Assembly (NCBI GenBank): GCA_964419225.1
Contig: CAYQPF010000115.1
Span: forward strand, 1-15,474
DNA: 15,474 nucleotides
Source: CAYQPF01 sp964419225
GTDB taxonomy: Bacteria; Cloacimonadota; Cloacimonadia; Cloacimonadales; CAYQPF01
Direction: 5' to 3'
The notes below the pieces were generated by a model that was given only the letters and a program-made list of their open reading frames with translations, was not told where the DNA came from and did not search any database. Positions 1-7,836 of this stretch are shown one piece after another (the stretch's first letter is position 1; each line of letters starts with the position of its first letter). Both the position numbers and the translations under genes were made by a program.

Positions 1-110
1 CGGAGACATGGCTCATTCAGTCTGGACGAGTGGCTCATCGTAAAAATATTATTCAGGGATGATTAGTGGATTGGTATTTGAGAAGAGAAATGTTTTTCAG
101 GGAGTTTATT

Positions 111-137
111 AACAGGGATAAACAAGATGAACAGGAT
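111..137. repeat. Three 9-bp degenerate tandem units
   Basis: AACAGGGAT (111-119), AAACAAGAT (120-128) and GAACAGGAT (129-137) follow each other without gaps and share an ACA-purine-GAT pattern. There is no reading frame around them. Short units of this kind are often dispersed intergenic repeats; whether this one recurs in the genome cannot be seen from the window. Confidence 0.4.
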
Positions 138-460
138 GTAATATAATTATGAATGGAGAATTGAATGACAAACCCGTCCTGAATATCCAGAAATGTAACC
201 GTGTTGATAAAGAAATAGCAGCATACAATCAAATATAGTTGTGGTATTGTTAATCAATGGACTTGGCATTTATGCCGGGGAATAAATAAACAAATCCATA
301 TCAGTGGCTTTAGCCAAACATGTGATGTTAAATAATGAATGAGTCCACTCTAAAAAGTCATTTATCCACAGAGTATGAATCAAGCTGGCAGGGTCTTGCT
401 GTGCATACAGCTCTCCGGATACGGGAATTTGGGAGGCTTGAAATTAGTTAAAAGTTAATA

Positions 461-477
461 GGATTAAGTCATTAGTT
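461..477 (+). repeat. Left copy of a 17-bp direct repeat flanking the defence cassette
   Basis: GGATTAAGTCATTAGTT at 461-477 matches GGATTGAGTCATTAGTT at 10996-11012 in the same orientation, with one mismatch. The two copies lie just outside the phage head remnant and at the end of the phage lysozyme gene. This could be an attachment-site pair or duplicated target, or a chance match in AT-rich DNA. Confidence 0.35.
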
Positions 478-561
478 TTAGGGATAAATGATAACAAACT
501 GAAATTTATTATCATCATCTCCGACAACTATTATCTCTTCACTCATAACTCTTAACTATAA

Positions 562-693
562 AAGCTGGCTCCTTGGGTAAAAGAAGATCAAATAGTGTAT
601 GATAAAGAAGAGAATCCAATCGGAGTCTCAGGCACACATACACCCTTTCCACCATTTCATTGGAAATGTAGAACGACGACAAACATGCATTAG
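562..693 (+). pseudogene. Remnant of a phage head-morphogenesis protein (Mu gpF / SPP1 gp7-like C-terminus)
   Basis: A 43-codon frame with no start codon runs from just after a TAA (559-561) to TAG (691-693). Its peptide ends with the pattern P-P-F-H-W-K-C-R-T-T-T. A proline-proline-x-H-x-x-C-R-T/S-T ending is characteristic of the C-terminal part of phage minor head proteins of the Mu gpF / SPP1 gp7 type, which join the portal and capsid during head assembly. The rest of the gene (normally several hundred codons) is missing upstream, so this is a decayed fragment and not expressed as such. It lies on the strand opposite the defence genes, next to the 3' end of the 214-codon gene. The assignment rests on one short motif and is tentative. 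Confidence 0.45.
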
Positions 694-696
694 AGG

Positions 697-1341
697 TTAT
701 GGAAATTTCAAAATCAATCTAGCGTCAGTAAATTTTTCTTTTATACATAGATCATAGCCTTTTTGAGTTAGATGATACATATTTGTCTCACCACTCAAAA
801 AAACATAGTCTCTAATAATTAAGTCATTCATAGAATAGAAAAAGTAATCAGCATTTGGAAGAGAATTGTTTATAGTAAATCCCCATTTCTTTGAAAAATC
901 ATCTCTGTGATGTAATTTTTGATAGTGTATTAGCGTGTGCAAAATAATTAATTGCATGTAGTTAAATTCTAAAGATTGTGAGTTAACTTTTCTATTGGGC
1001 TTCTCGGTTTCACTTGTTGAATCTGAAGATTGATAAAATTCAAATCCTCCCCCTTTTTTAATTCTTTTCAGTAATTGTTTTAATTCTTCTCGAAAATAGA
1101 TAAAGGCAATAAAAGCAAGAAATCCCCAATTTGTAAAATAACCGAGGATGAATTTAATGACTTTTGGGCTATCCTTGACCAAAATACCTAACTCTGGATT
1201 AGTTTGAGAAATGAATATTGGTAGGAAAATAATAATTAATAGTGCTACAATAATTGCTGTATAGAATAGCAAGTATTTAGCATAATAGGAAAAAAATGAA
1301 ATCAATTTTTTTATTGATTCATTTTTTGGCTCTTGGCTCAT
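697..1341 (-). CDS. Hypothetical membrane protein with winged-helix-like C-terminus
   Basis: A 214-residue protein of no family I recognise. Two hydrophobic stretches, about residues 23-45 and 63-83, look like membrane helices. Between residues about 84 and 98 is a strongly basic segment (ELKQLLKRIKKGGG), followed by a polar linker to about 122. Residues about 126-205 are helix-rich and end in a pattern like the wing of a winged helix (sequence-Y-H-L-T-Q-K-G-Y at 189-196), as in MarR/PadR-type folds or domains found on toxin and defence proteins. The ATG at 1341 is preceded by GGAGGG with good spacing, which supports this start. It is the last gene of the minus-strand defence block but has its own candidate promoter and an inverted repeat over the likely transcription start. 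A membrane-anchored sensor, regulator or effector of the island is possible but unproven. Confidence 0.7.
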   Translation of the reverse strand: MSQEPKNESIKKLISFFSYYAKYLLFYTAIIVALLIIIFLPIFISQTNPELGILVKDSPKVIKFILGYFTNWGFLAFIAFIYFREELKQLLKRIKKGGGFEFYQSSDSTSETEKPNRKVNSQSLEFNYMQLIILHTLIHYQKLHHRDDFSKKWGFTINNSLPNADYFFYSMNDLIIRDYVFLSGETNMYHLTQKGYDLCIKEKFTDARLILKFP

Positions 1342-1368
1342 AATGTCCCTCCAAAAATATCTAATTAA

Positions 1369-1391
1369 GAGTGTAAAACAATGTTACACTC
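1369..1391. promoter_or_regulatory. Perfect 8-bp inverted repeat, likely operator
   Basis: GAGTGTAA (1369-1376) and TTACACTC (1384-1391) are exact reverse complements separated by 7 nt. The dyad lies 28-50 bases upstream of the 214-codon gene. Its upstream arm covers the transcription start expected from the TATAAT box at 1395-1400, a classic position for a repressor site. No T-run follows the stem in the direction of transcription, so an intrinsic terminator for the gene ending at 1417 is unlikely. Confidence 0.5.
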
Positions 1392-1394
1392 GCA

Positions 1395-1400
1395 ATTATA
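1395..1400 (-). promoter_or_regulatory. Candidate -10 box of the 214-codon gene
   Basis: On the minus strand the sequence reads TATAAT, a perfect sigma-70-type -10 hexamer, 54 bases upstream of the ATG at 1341. No strong -35 hexamer is visible at 16-18 bp; CTGTTT is the nearest match, so the promoter would be weak or activator-dependent. The box is followed immediately by the inverted repeat at 1369-1391. Confidence 0.35.
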
Positions 1401-1416
1401 CTCAAAATATTTTTTA

Positions 1417-2733
1417 CTAAACAGGTTTTGTTTTCTCCATTATCTTTGAATAATCTGCTTTTACAGTCTCAGGAACACTTCTTTCATCAAGCAATTCAAC
1501 TGCTTTATAAAACTGATTTAAACACCTACTATAAGTTTTGATTCTACTTTTTAGTAGCAAATTCTCTTTAGGTAAAGAGAAAATGAATTTAATTTCTCTT
1601 GGAGAAAATCGTTTAATCATTTTTTCATAATACGGAGAAGCTAAAGTAGAGGTTCCATATTGATTCCCTATATAACAGAGAAGTACAGTTAAAACGTACT
1701 CTTGTTTTGTTGATTCAGGTATCTGTGTAGATTCGGATAACTCTAATAATCTTTTTGCGAATGGGTACTCATTATAAAAATTATCATAACTTTTATGTAC
1801 ACTAAGTAACCCACTGCAAGCACTTGATAGAATACTATGTTGTTCAATAGAGTTAAGCAAATTGATTAATTGCAACTTTTCGAAAAAGATCGTAGAAGCC
1901 TTATGCCTTTCAACATCACCTTTAGCTTGATAGTCATAATGCCTATTTATAAGATTTGATTTCAAAGCAGTTGTGAAATTTTCTTTTAAGCTTTCACAAA
2001 TCAAAAAAGAATTATTTCTTGCTTCTTCTCCTGAAAGAGGATCACAATAAATGCCATGCAAAGTACCAAGTAATGTTTCTCTTTGTGCTTCATGTGTTTT
2101 CGACAATCTTTCAATCCATGTATTTAATTGTTCTTGATTAAATGAACTTCCTTTTATAGATGCTAAAAAACTATTTATATCGACACCTTGAATATTTACA
2201 TCGTTAGAAATAGCATATTTAGCACACCTATTGAGAAAAACAATTAATTCTCTGTCATTTATTAAACCTATACTTGGATGAGCAGCAGAGTAATTATTTC
2301 TAATATCCCTACATTGTTCCAAAAAAAAGTAACCTTCTTCTGATATTAAATTAAGATCTAAACATAGTGATAATAAATCAGCATCTCGTAACTCGTTTAG
2401 CGTTGTTTCATCAAAATCTCTTCTTAAAATTTGTTTAACAACATTCAACCCAAATACAATAACTTTTTTTCTCAAATTCCTAATAGATGAATTCCAAATA
2501 TAATTTATTGCACTATCAAAGAGACCTACTGATGTGGCAATGCACATTCTGGCTAGCAGTTCATCTCTAAATTCAGGATCGATTAATTTCAGTTCTCTTG
2601 GAAGATTCTGCCAAGCATAAACAATCTCTTCATCGCTAGCTATTACATCTCTTGGGAGATTTAAAGTTCCAATAATATTCTGAATATGGGGTAAAGCCAT
2701 TTCAGTTATAACGGGTAAAGAAACATCAACCAT
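1417..2733 (-). CDS. Hypothetical protein with HEPN-like motif
   Basis: A helical protein of 438 residues with no membrane segment or signal peptide and no family I can name. From the ATG at 2733, residues about 70-165 include C-R-D-I-R-N-N-Y-S-A-A-H (R145 to H152). This fits the R-x4-6-H signature of HEPN ribonucleases, and R-N-x-Y-x-x-A-H is the form often seen in abortive-infection-type HEPN domains. The remaining 270 residues are helical with no clear motif. An in-frame TTG lies five codons upstream (2748), but AAAGGAG (2739-2745) overlaps it and sits correctly before the ATG at 2733, so I chose the ATG. It follows hsdR by 89 nt on the same strand, with a possible own -10 box (TATAGT, 2758-2753). 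The location suggests a defence accessory, perhaps an RNase acting when restriction fails; this is inference. Confidence 0.65.
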   Translation of the reverse strand: MVDVSLPVITEMALPHIQNIIGTLNLPRDVIASDEEIVYAWQNLPRELKLIDPEFRDELLARMCIATSVGLFDSAINYIWNSSIRNLRKKVIVFGLNVVKQILRRDFDETTLNELRDADLLSLCLDLNLISEEGYFFLEQCRDIRNNYSAAHPSIGLINDRELIVFLNRCAKYAISNDVNIQGVDINSFLASIKGSSFNQEQLNTWIERLSKTHEAQRETLLGTLHGIYCDPLSGEEARNNSFLICESLKENFTTALKSNLINRHYDYQAKGDVERHKASTIFFEKLQLINLLNSIEQHSILSSACSGLLSVHKSYDNFYNEYPFAKRLLELSESTQIPESTKQEYVLTVLLCYIGNQYGTSTLASPYYEKMIKRFSPREIKFIFSLPKENLLLKSRIKTYSRCLNQFYKAVELLDERSVPETVKADYSKIMEKTKPV

Positions 2734-2794
2734 TAGTACTCCTTTCAACTAAACTATACTTATTTTTATTTGTCACTTACTGATTAGATAGTTA

Positions 2795-2816
2795 ATTGTG
2801 TAATAATAACCACAAT
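2795..2816. promoter_or_regulatory. Inverted repeat between hsdR and the HEPN-like gene
   Basis: ATTGTG (2795-2800) and CACAAT (2811-2816) form 6-bp arms around a 10-nt AT-rich loop, about 60-80 bases upstream of the gene starting at 2733. The stem is too weak and lacks a T-run for an intrinsic terminator. It could be an operator half-site pair; it also contains GTGTAA, which recurs in the dyad at 1369-1391. Confidence 0.25.
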
Positions 2817-2822
2817 GCTTCA

Positions 2823-5801
2823 CTAGTAATACTCTTTAATATAATCATATGCTTTCTGGAAAAGCTCTTCATCTTTGATTTTATACTTTGTCCAAATAAT
2901 TTTCCTCAGTTCACGTTTTACTTCTCGAACTCCGACAGTAGAATTTTGCCAGCCATCAAAGCGGACATATTTAACTATTTCATCAATATCGTTTACAATT
3001 CTCTCAACAATAGCTGGAGTTGTATCTGTCTTTAGTTCAAGGAAAAGTTCTGTTAATGCCGTTTTGGCGGATTTTTGATTTTCTGGAGGATCTGTAAGTT
3101 TTTCAGCCTGAAGTGTCTCTCTGGCTATTTGGCAAAGCTCTTTAATAAAATCAATGGAGCTAATGAGCCCTCTTTCAGCTTTATCTCTTAGAGCTTCAAG
3201 TCTTTCACTGAGTTTAACAAAGGCAGGATTATTGGCATGTTTATGAAGTCTGCTCACAAGTATTTTCATTAATTTAGCAGCATCTTTTGGATTCTTCTTA
3301 TTCATTAGTCCATCGATTAATTCAGCATTCAGGATTACTTCTTCCATTTCATGGTTAATGCCGGCAACATGAATATGCTGATGTATCAGAGCTGTTGTTT
3401 GAGCACCCAGAGCATGCCATAAAAGACGTCCACTATCATCAGTGGTCGGCTTGACAGATATATAGACCTGTGATAACCATTGGTAGTCTTTCTGATATAT
3501 ATTTAAAACCTCATCAGGGGATAGAGCTTCCCACAGTCTGGACAGTCCACTATAATCTTTAGCAAAAGCATCTCGCTTTTCATTCGTATTAATGTAATCC
3601 TGTGCAGTTTGAAGCCCTTCAAACCCAATTTGCGTTCTGTCGGCACCTGCAAAATGATCCAGACATTGTTGAATTTTAAAAGGTAGCAAGTCTTTTAGCT
3701 CCTGCAGATTGGTAATGACAAATTTTACACTCTCTTCATCAAATGCCAATGCTCTTGCAGTTTCATCAAATACGCCAAAATAATCTACAATACGTCCAAA
3801 AGTCTTATTAGGGAATAATCTGTTTGTCCTGCAGATTGCTTGTAGAAGAGTATGGTCTTTAAGTGATTTATCAAGATACATGGTTTGAAGAATTGGAGAA
3901 TCAAATCCGGTAAGAAGTTTTGCTGTAACAATCAGGAACTTCAAATCAGATTCAGGATCATTAAACTTCTCTAATATTTTCTCTTGTTTATCCCTGTCTA
4001 AACTCCATTTTTGTTTGAAATTGAAATCATCATTGGCCGAAGTGCTAATCACTACATCACTTTGACTCGATTCCAGTATTGAGTCTAACACCTCTTTGTA
4101 AAGAATACAAGCATAGCGATCAGGTGTGACTATCATCGCTTTGAGTCCTTCGGGTTCAACATGAGTCTTAAAATGTTCAACAATATCAAGAGCAATTGTT
4201 TTAATTCTCTCGGGAGACTTCAGGAAGACAGACATCTTAGCTGCTTTTTGACTTAATTTATTTCTGTCATCTTCAGTAAGGTCATTTGCCATTTCATTAA
4301 AAGCAATATCAAGATTTTCCTTATCAATATGATAATCTGGAAGACGCGGTTCAAAATGTAATGGTAGAGTAGCATTATCTCGAATACTATCTTGGAAAGT
4401 GTATCGACTCAAATATCCCTGAGTGTCCTCTTCAGCCCCAAAAGCCCAGTAAGTGTTTTTATCTGCTTTATTTATTGGAGTTCCAGTTAATCCAAATAAA
4501 AAAGCATTTGGTAGAGCATTTCTCATCTTACGTCCAAGGTCACCTTCTTGGGTTCGATGAGCTTCATCAACCATTAGAATAATGTTTTCCCTGTTATTCA
4601 TATCTGGATATGCATCTTTAAATTTATGGATCATAGTAATTATAATTTTACGTGTATCTTTTAGCAAGAGGTCATGTAATTCTCTGATGCTGTCTGTCGT
4701 AATCATATTGGGTACTTCGGCACTGTTGAAAGTTGCAGTTAATTGCGTGTCCAGATCAATTCTATCAACAACTATAATAACAGTTGGACTGTTAAGAACT
4801 GGTTGTTTACGAAGTTTTTGAGCAGCAAAGAGCATCAGTAATGACTTGCCAGAACCTTGGAAATGCCAAAGCAATCCTTTCTTAATTCTTCCCTCAATAA
4901 CACGATCAACTAAAGCATTTGCCCCTTCATATTGCTGATATCGACAAACGATTTTAATCTTCTTTCTCTGTTTATTGGTAGCATAAACGGTGAAGTATTG
5001 CAATATATCCAGTAAGGTAGAAGGCTTTAATAAATGTGTGATTTGATTGCCAATTTCATGCAATTTGAAGAGTTTTCCAAACTCATCATGACTATTTTCG
5101 ATTCTCCAAGGCGTCCAATATTCCAGAGGAGTTCTAACACCACCAATAAATAATTCCTTTCCTTCAGTAGCAAAAGAGAATACATTTGGGACAAAAAGTT
5201 GAGGTATAGTATTTTCGTAAACAACATTTATATCATGTGCTGCATCAAACCAACTAACAGCAGGACGAACTGGAGTCTTTACTTCACCGACTACGAGAGG
5301 AATTCCGTTCACAAACAGTACTATATCAGGAATTTTAGTTTCACGAGCTTTAATTTTAAACTGGTTTGTTAGAATGAAACTGTTATTTTTTGGATTTTCA
5401 AAATCAATAATTTTGATATTTATATGTTGATTATCTTTTCCAAGAGGTAAAGATATTTCTCCTCTAAGCCATTTAGCAAATTCTTCATTTGATCTTACTA
5501 ACCCTACATTATTCACTGAAATCAGTATAGCTCGGAGTTTATGGATAACCTCTTCAGCTTTTAAGGGCTGATCAGTCAGACATGGATTTATACGGCACAA
5601 GGCTTTGATCAGTTCTTGTTCCAGAAGGACTTCTGTGTTTTGCCGGGGAAGAAGATCTGATTGAATATATCTCCATTTTGCTTCATCCAAATAAGAAGTT
5701 TCTTCCTCACGTACAATATCATGCTTTATTGAATTCAGATTTATACCAGTAAGCTGATGTATGACATAGTGTTCTACACTATTGAGTTCATTGAAAATCA
5801 C
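2823..5801 (-). CDS. hsdR: Type I restriction enzyme, R (motor/nuclease) subunit
   Basis: HsdR is the motor and nuclease subunit of a type I restriction complex. It joins HsdM and HsdS, translocates DNA using ATP and cuts away from the recognition site. At 992 residues it has full family length. The N-terminal nuclease shows a PD-(D/E)xK site: P158-D159 followed by E173-V-K175, before P-I-V. The helicase shows Walker A Q-G-S-G-K-S (315-320), V-D-E-A-H (411-415), L-T-G-T-P (438-442) and the late motif Q-A-I-C-R-T-N-R. The C-terminal third is the helical region that contacts HsdM. The start is GTG at 5801; it overlaps the stop of the upstream ATPase gene as GTGA, with a GGGG stretch ahead acting as a likely ribosome site, so translation is probably coupled. 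No broken motif is seen and the subunit looks active. Confidence 0.95.
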   Translation of the reverse strand: MIFNELNSVEHYVIHQLTGINLNSIKHDIVREEETSYLDEAKWRYIQSDLLPRQNTEVLLEQELIKALCRINPCLTDQPLKAEEVIHKLRAILISVNNVGLVRSNEEFAKWLRGEISLPLGKDNQHINIKIIDFENPKNNSFILTNQFKIKARETKIPDIVLFVNGIPLVVGEVKTPVRPAVSWFDAAHDINVVYENTIPQLFVPNVFSFATEGKELFIGGVRTPLEYWTPWRIENSHDEFGKLFKLHEIGNQITHLLKPSTLLDILQYFTVYATNKQRKKIKIVCRYQQYEGANALVDRVIEGRIKKGLLWHFQGSGKSLLMLFAAQKLRKQPVLNSPTVIIVVDRIDLDTQLTATFNSAEVPNMITTDSIRELHDLLLKDTRKIIITMIHKFKDAYPDMNNRENIILMVDEAHRTQEGDLGRKMRNALPNAFLFGLTGTPINKADKNTYWAFGAEEDTQGYLSRYTFQDSIRDNATLPLHFEPRLPDYHIDKENLDIAFNEMANDLTEDDRNKLSQKAAKMSVFLKSPERIKTIALDIVEHFKTHVEPEGLKAMIVTPDRYACILYKEVLDSILESSQSDVVISTSANDDFNFKQKWSLDRDKQEKILEKFNDPESDLKFLIVTAKLLTGFDSPILQTMYLDKSLKDHTLLQAICRTNRLFPNKTFGRIVDYFGVFDETARALAFDEESVKFVITNLQELKDLLPFKIQQCLDHFAGADRTQIGFEGLQTAQDYINTNEKRDAFAKDYSGLSRLWEALSPDEVLNIYQKDYQWLSQVYISVKPTTDDSGRLLWHALGAQTTALIHQHIHVAGINHEMEEVILNAELIDGLMNKKNPKDAAKLMKILVSRLHKHANNPAFVKLSERLEALRDKAERGLISSIDFIKELCQIARETLQAEKLTDPPENQKSAKTALTELFLELKTDTTPAIVERIVNDIDEIVKYVRFDGWQNSTVGVREVKRELRKIIWTKYKIKDEELFQKAYDYIKEYY

Positions 5802-7822
5802 AATAGCCCCAACTTATGAAATAGAACCTTGTTTCTTTTTTTTGCATTCAAAAGAACTTGGTCGAAAGTTAATATTTCAATCATACATTTCAAATCCTTA
5901 TTATATCCATAGTATCCTAATCCATCATAAGTTGGACTTAATTGTGCGTAGTTCGCCCATCTTCTAATTTTTTCATTTATATCACAAATTAAATAAGTGT
6001 AGAACCAAGTATTGTCATTAATAGGATAATTCCTTCCATCTTTAGTTAGTTTTTTACCTTTTCTAATTTCAGCTACATAATCATAAATTTGTTCAATTGG
6101 ATTATCTTGTGCATATTGATCTCGCATGGGTCTTTTAAATTCAATGAGAATCACTGAATTGTATGGAGGTTCATCACCCTCTATGAAAGAAAATGGATTA
6201 TTAAAAACCAAAATATCTGGTCTGTTTGTGCTATTTGTTTCTAGTCCTTCAATAGAATTCAGAGGTTTATCTGAAGTTAAATATGTATGAAAACTTAATC
6301 TTTCATCTATCAGCCAAAGATTTTGCATTTCAAATAAAACGTCGTTAGAATCCTTTTTTGTTGGAAAAACAATGTTATGAATTGTTTTTTCAATTTCATA
6401 ATGATTACTCTGATTAAGCCCCAAGGACTTTTCAAAAATTTCAAGGATAGATTTGCGGTGAACAACATATTCTATTAAATTCGATTTACTTAGTTCAGTT
6501 AAGCTCTGTAATACTTCTAAGTGCTTTTCTCGTATTTGATCTGGGGTCTCATTATTATCATTATTGTTTTGTATAATGTTCTTTGCTTTAACACGAGAAT
6601 CAAAATCAATATCTTGATACTTTCTAAATAGTTTTAATTCTACATCTTGATCTGATAGGTTTTCAGTATATACAATACTTTCTAAAGCTCCAGAATGCCT
6701 TGCTAAAATGCTATATTGCGGTGCTTTTTCTCTTATATAATAACGTAAAGCATCTAATTTTTTCTCTCTGAAAGCAGTTACAACTGTAGCAAAATGCTTG
6801 TTAATTACTTTCTCCAATTCAAAATGTAACTCAGTTATCTTTATTAGATCATCTTCAAAAAGTTCATCTTTGCTAAACAATACTTCGGTTCGTTCATCAT
6901 TAATATTTTTATCAAAATACTCAGATTCAATAAATCCAAAAAGTAAATAATACTTTTTTGTTTCTTCATCTTGTATTTTGGTATGTAAATCGAGTATTAT
7001 TTTATTTAGGTTAAAAGATTCAACTTCTCTTCTGTTTGCACATAGGCTTAATTTATGGTATGTGAGTTCATCATGCTTATACCACTTGATGAGATTAAGT
7101 TTAAAATCATAGCTTCTCAGACTAAAAGTTTCTGTTATAATATTCCCAAAAGTTATTTTTCTAAATTGTTCATTAAGATTTATAGTAGTGTCACCATCAA
7201 TAAGATCCATCCTTGGACAATCTTTTCGAAACATATAAATGATAAAGTGTTCGATAATTCTATCAGCTATAGTATCAGCTTTTTTCGGACACTTTTCTTT
7301 GAAAGGATCTTTGAATCCACATAATTCAACCTTAGTCTCGTTCATGGTGGAGTTGCCCATTTTACTAATTGAGACATTCTCAATAATATTTTTAAGATTG
7401 AACCCAAATTTCCGAAAATATGTTGCGTTATTTTCCTCATAAACACTTTCAATATTAACATTAGAGAATGCTTTCAACCAAATAAATCTCCCAATTCCTT
7501 TTCCCCCTATATGAACTTTGTATGTTGAATAAGCTCTTTTAAAGGAATTATAATTATTCTCATCAAAGCCAATACCATTATCAATTACTGTAAACTTAAC
7601 TACTGCTGGTAAATTGTAATCTGAATCATCAAATTGGATTGAATTTTCCCTTCCTAAAATAATCGAAATATGCCCATTTGTAATCTTACTTTCTTCAATT
7701 GAATGGATTGAGTTTATTATTGCCTCAAAAAGAGGTAGAAGCATATTTCTTTCAGCAAGTTTTAAGCTATTTACTCTTCCAATTAAATCAATGTCAATAG
7801 TTTCATTTAGATTTTTTTTCAT
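5798..7822 (-). CDS. GHKL (Hsp90/MutL/MORC-like) ATPase with C-terminal PD-(D/E)xK nuclease-like domain
   Basis: A 674-residue protein lying inside the R-M operon. The N-terminus is a GHKL ATP-binding fold: N-box E33-A-I-I-N37, G1 D81-N-G-I-G85, and lid motif G106-G-K-G-I-G111. Residues about 170-300 fit the S5-like domain that follows in MutL-type proteins. The middle (about 315-490) is helical and charged. The C-terminus has R-P-D536-I-L-V-F, 24 residues, then I-E561-F-K563-R-P, a PD-(D/E)xK nuclease arrangement, followed by an N-P-I-E-Q-I-Y-D-Y helix. MutL/MORC-like ATPases with restriction-endonuclease domains are known from R-M loci (Iyer, Abhiman and Aravind), and I place this protein there by inference. 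The ATG at 7822 follows AAAGGAT, which overlaps the hsdS stop. It may be an ATP-gated DNA clamp or nuclease working with, or as a backup to, the HsdRMS complex. Function unproven. Confidence 0.8.
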   Translation of the reverse strand: MKKNLNETIDIDLIGRVNSLKLAERNMLLPLFEAIINSIHSIEESKITNGHISIILGRENSIQFDDSDYNLPAVVKFTVIDNGIGFDENNYNSFKRAYSTYKVHIGGKGIGRFIWLKAFSNVNIESVYEENNATYFRKFGFNLKNIIENVSISKMGNSTMNETKVELCGFKDPFKEKCPKKADTIADRIIEHFIIYMFRKDCPRMDLIDGDTTINLNEQFRKITFGNIITETFSLRSYDFKLNLIKWYKHDELTYHKLSLCANRREVESFNLNKIILDLHTKIQDEETKKYYLLFGFIESEYFDKNINDERTEVLFSKDELFEDDLIKITELHFELEKVINKHFATVVTAFREKKLDALRYYIREKAPQYSILARHSGALESIVYTENLSDQDVELKLFRKYQDIDFDSRVKAKNIIQNNNDNNETPDQIREKHLEVLQSLTELSKSNLIEYVVHRKSILEIFEKSLGLNQSNHYEIEKTIHNIVFPTKKDSNDVLFEMQNLWLIDERLSFHTYLTSDKPLNSIEGLETNSTNRPDILVFNNPFSFIEGDEPPYNSVILIEFKRPMRDQYAQDNPIEQIYDYVAEIRKGKKLTKDGRNYPINDNTWFYTYLICDINEKIRRWANYAQLSPTYDGLGYYGYNKDLKCMIEILTFDQVLLNAKKRNKVLFHKLGLL

Positions 7823-7836
7823 ATTTAGTTATCCTT

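Larger units (their letters stand above)
1..561. other. Intergenic region without a recognisable gene
   Basis: No convincing gene is seen. The first 66 bases are open in more than one plus-strand frame and end in stops (for example TAG at 64-66), so they could be the 3' end of a gene cut by the window edge, but none of the short peptides is recognisable. A 39-codon plus-strand frame (ATG 335, stop 449-451) has no clear ribosome site and no recognised family. The stretch also holds three 9-bp degenerate tandem units (111-137) and a small hairpin (GCTGT 398-402, ACAGC 407-411). It reads like decayed or spacer DNA. Confidence 0.5.

Noticed and set aside
335..451. Small plus-strand gene of 38 residues
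   Set aside because: No ribosome site, no recognised family and surrounded by non-coding DNA; probably chance or a remnant.
1369..1391. Terminator for the HEPN-like gene
   Set aside because: The stem is AT-rich and not followed by a T-run on the minus strand; its position at the expected transcription start fits an operator better.
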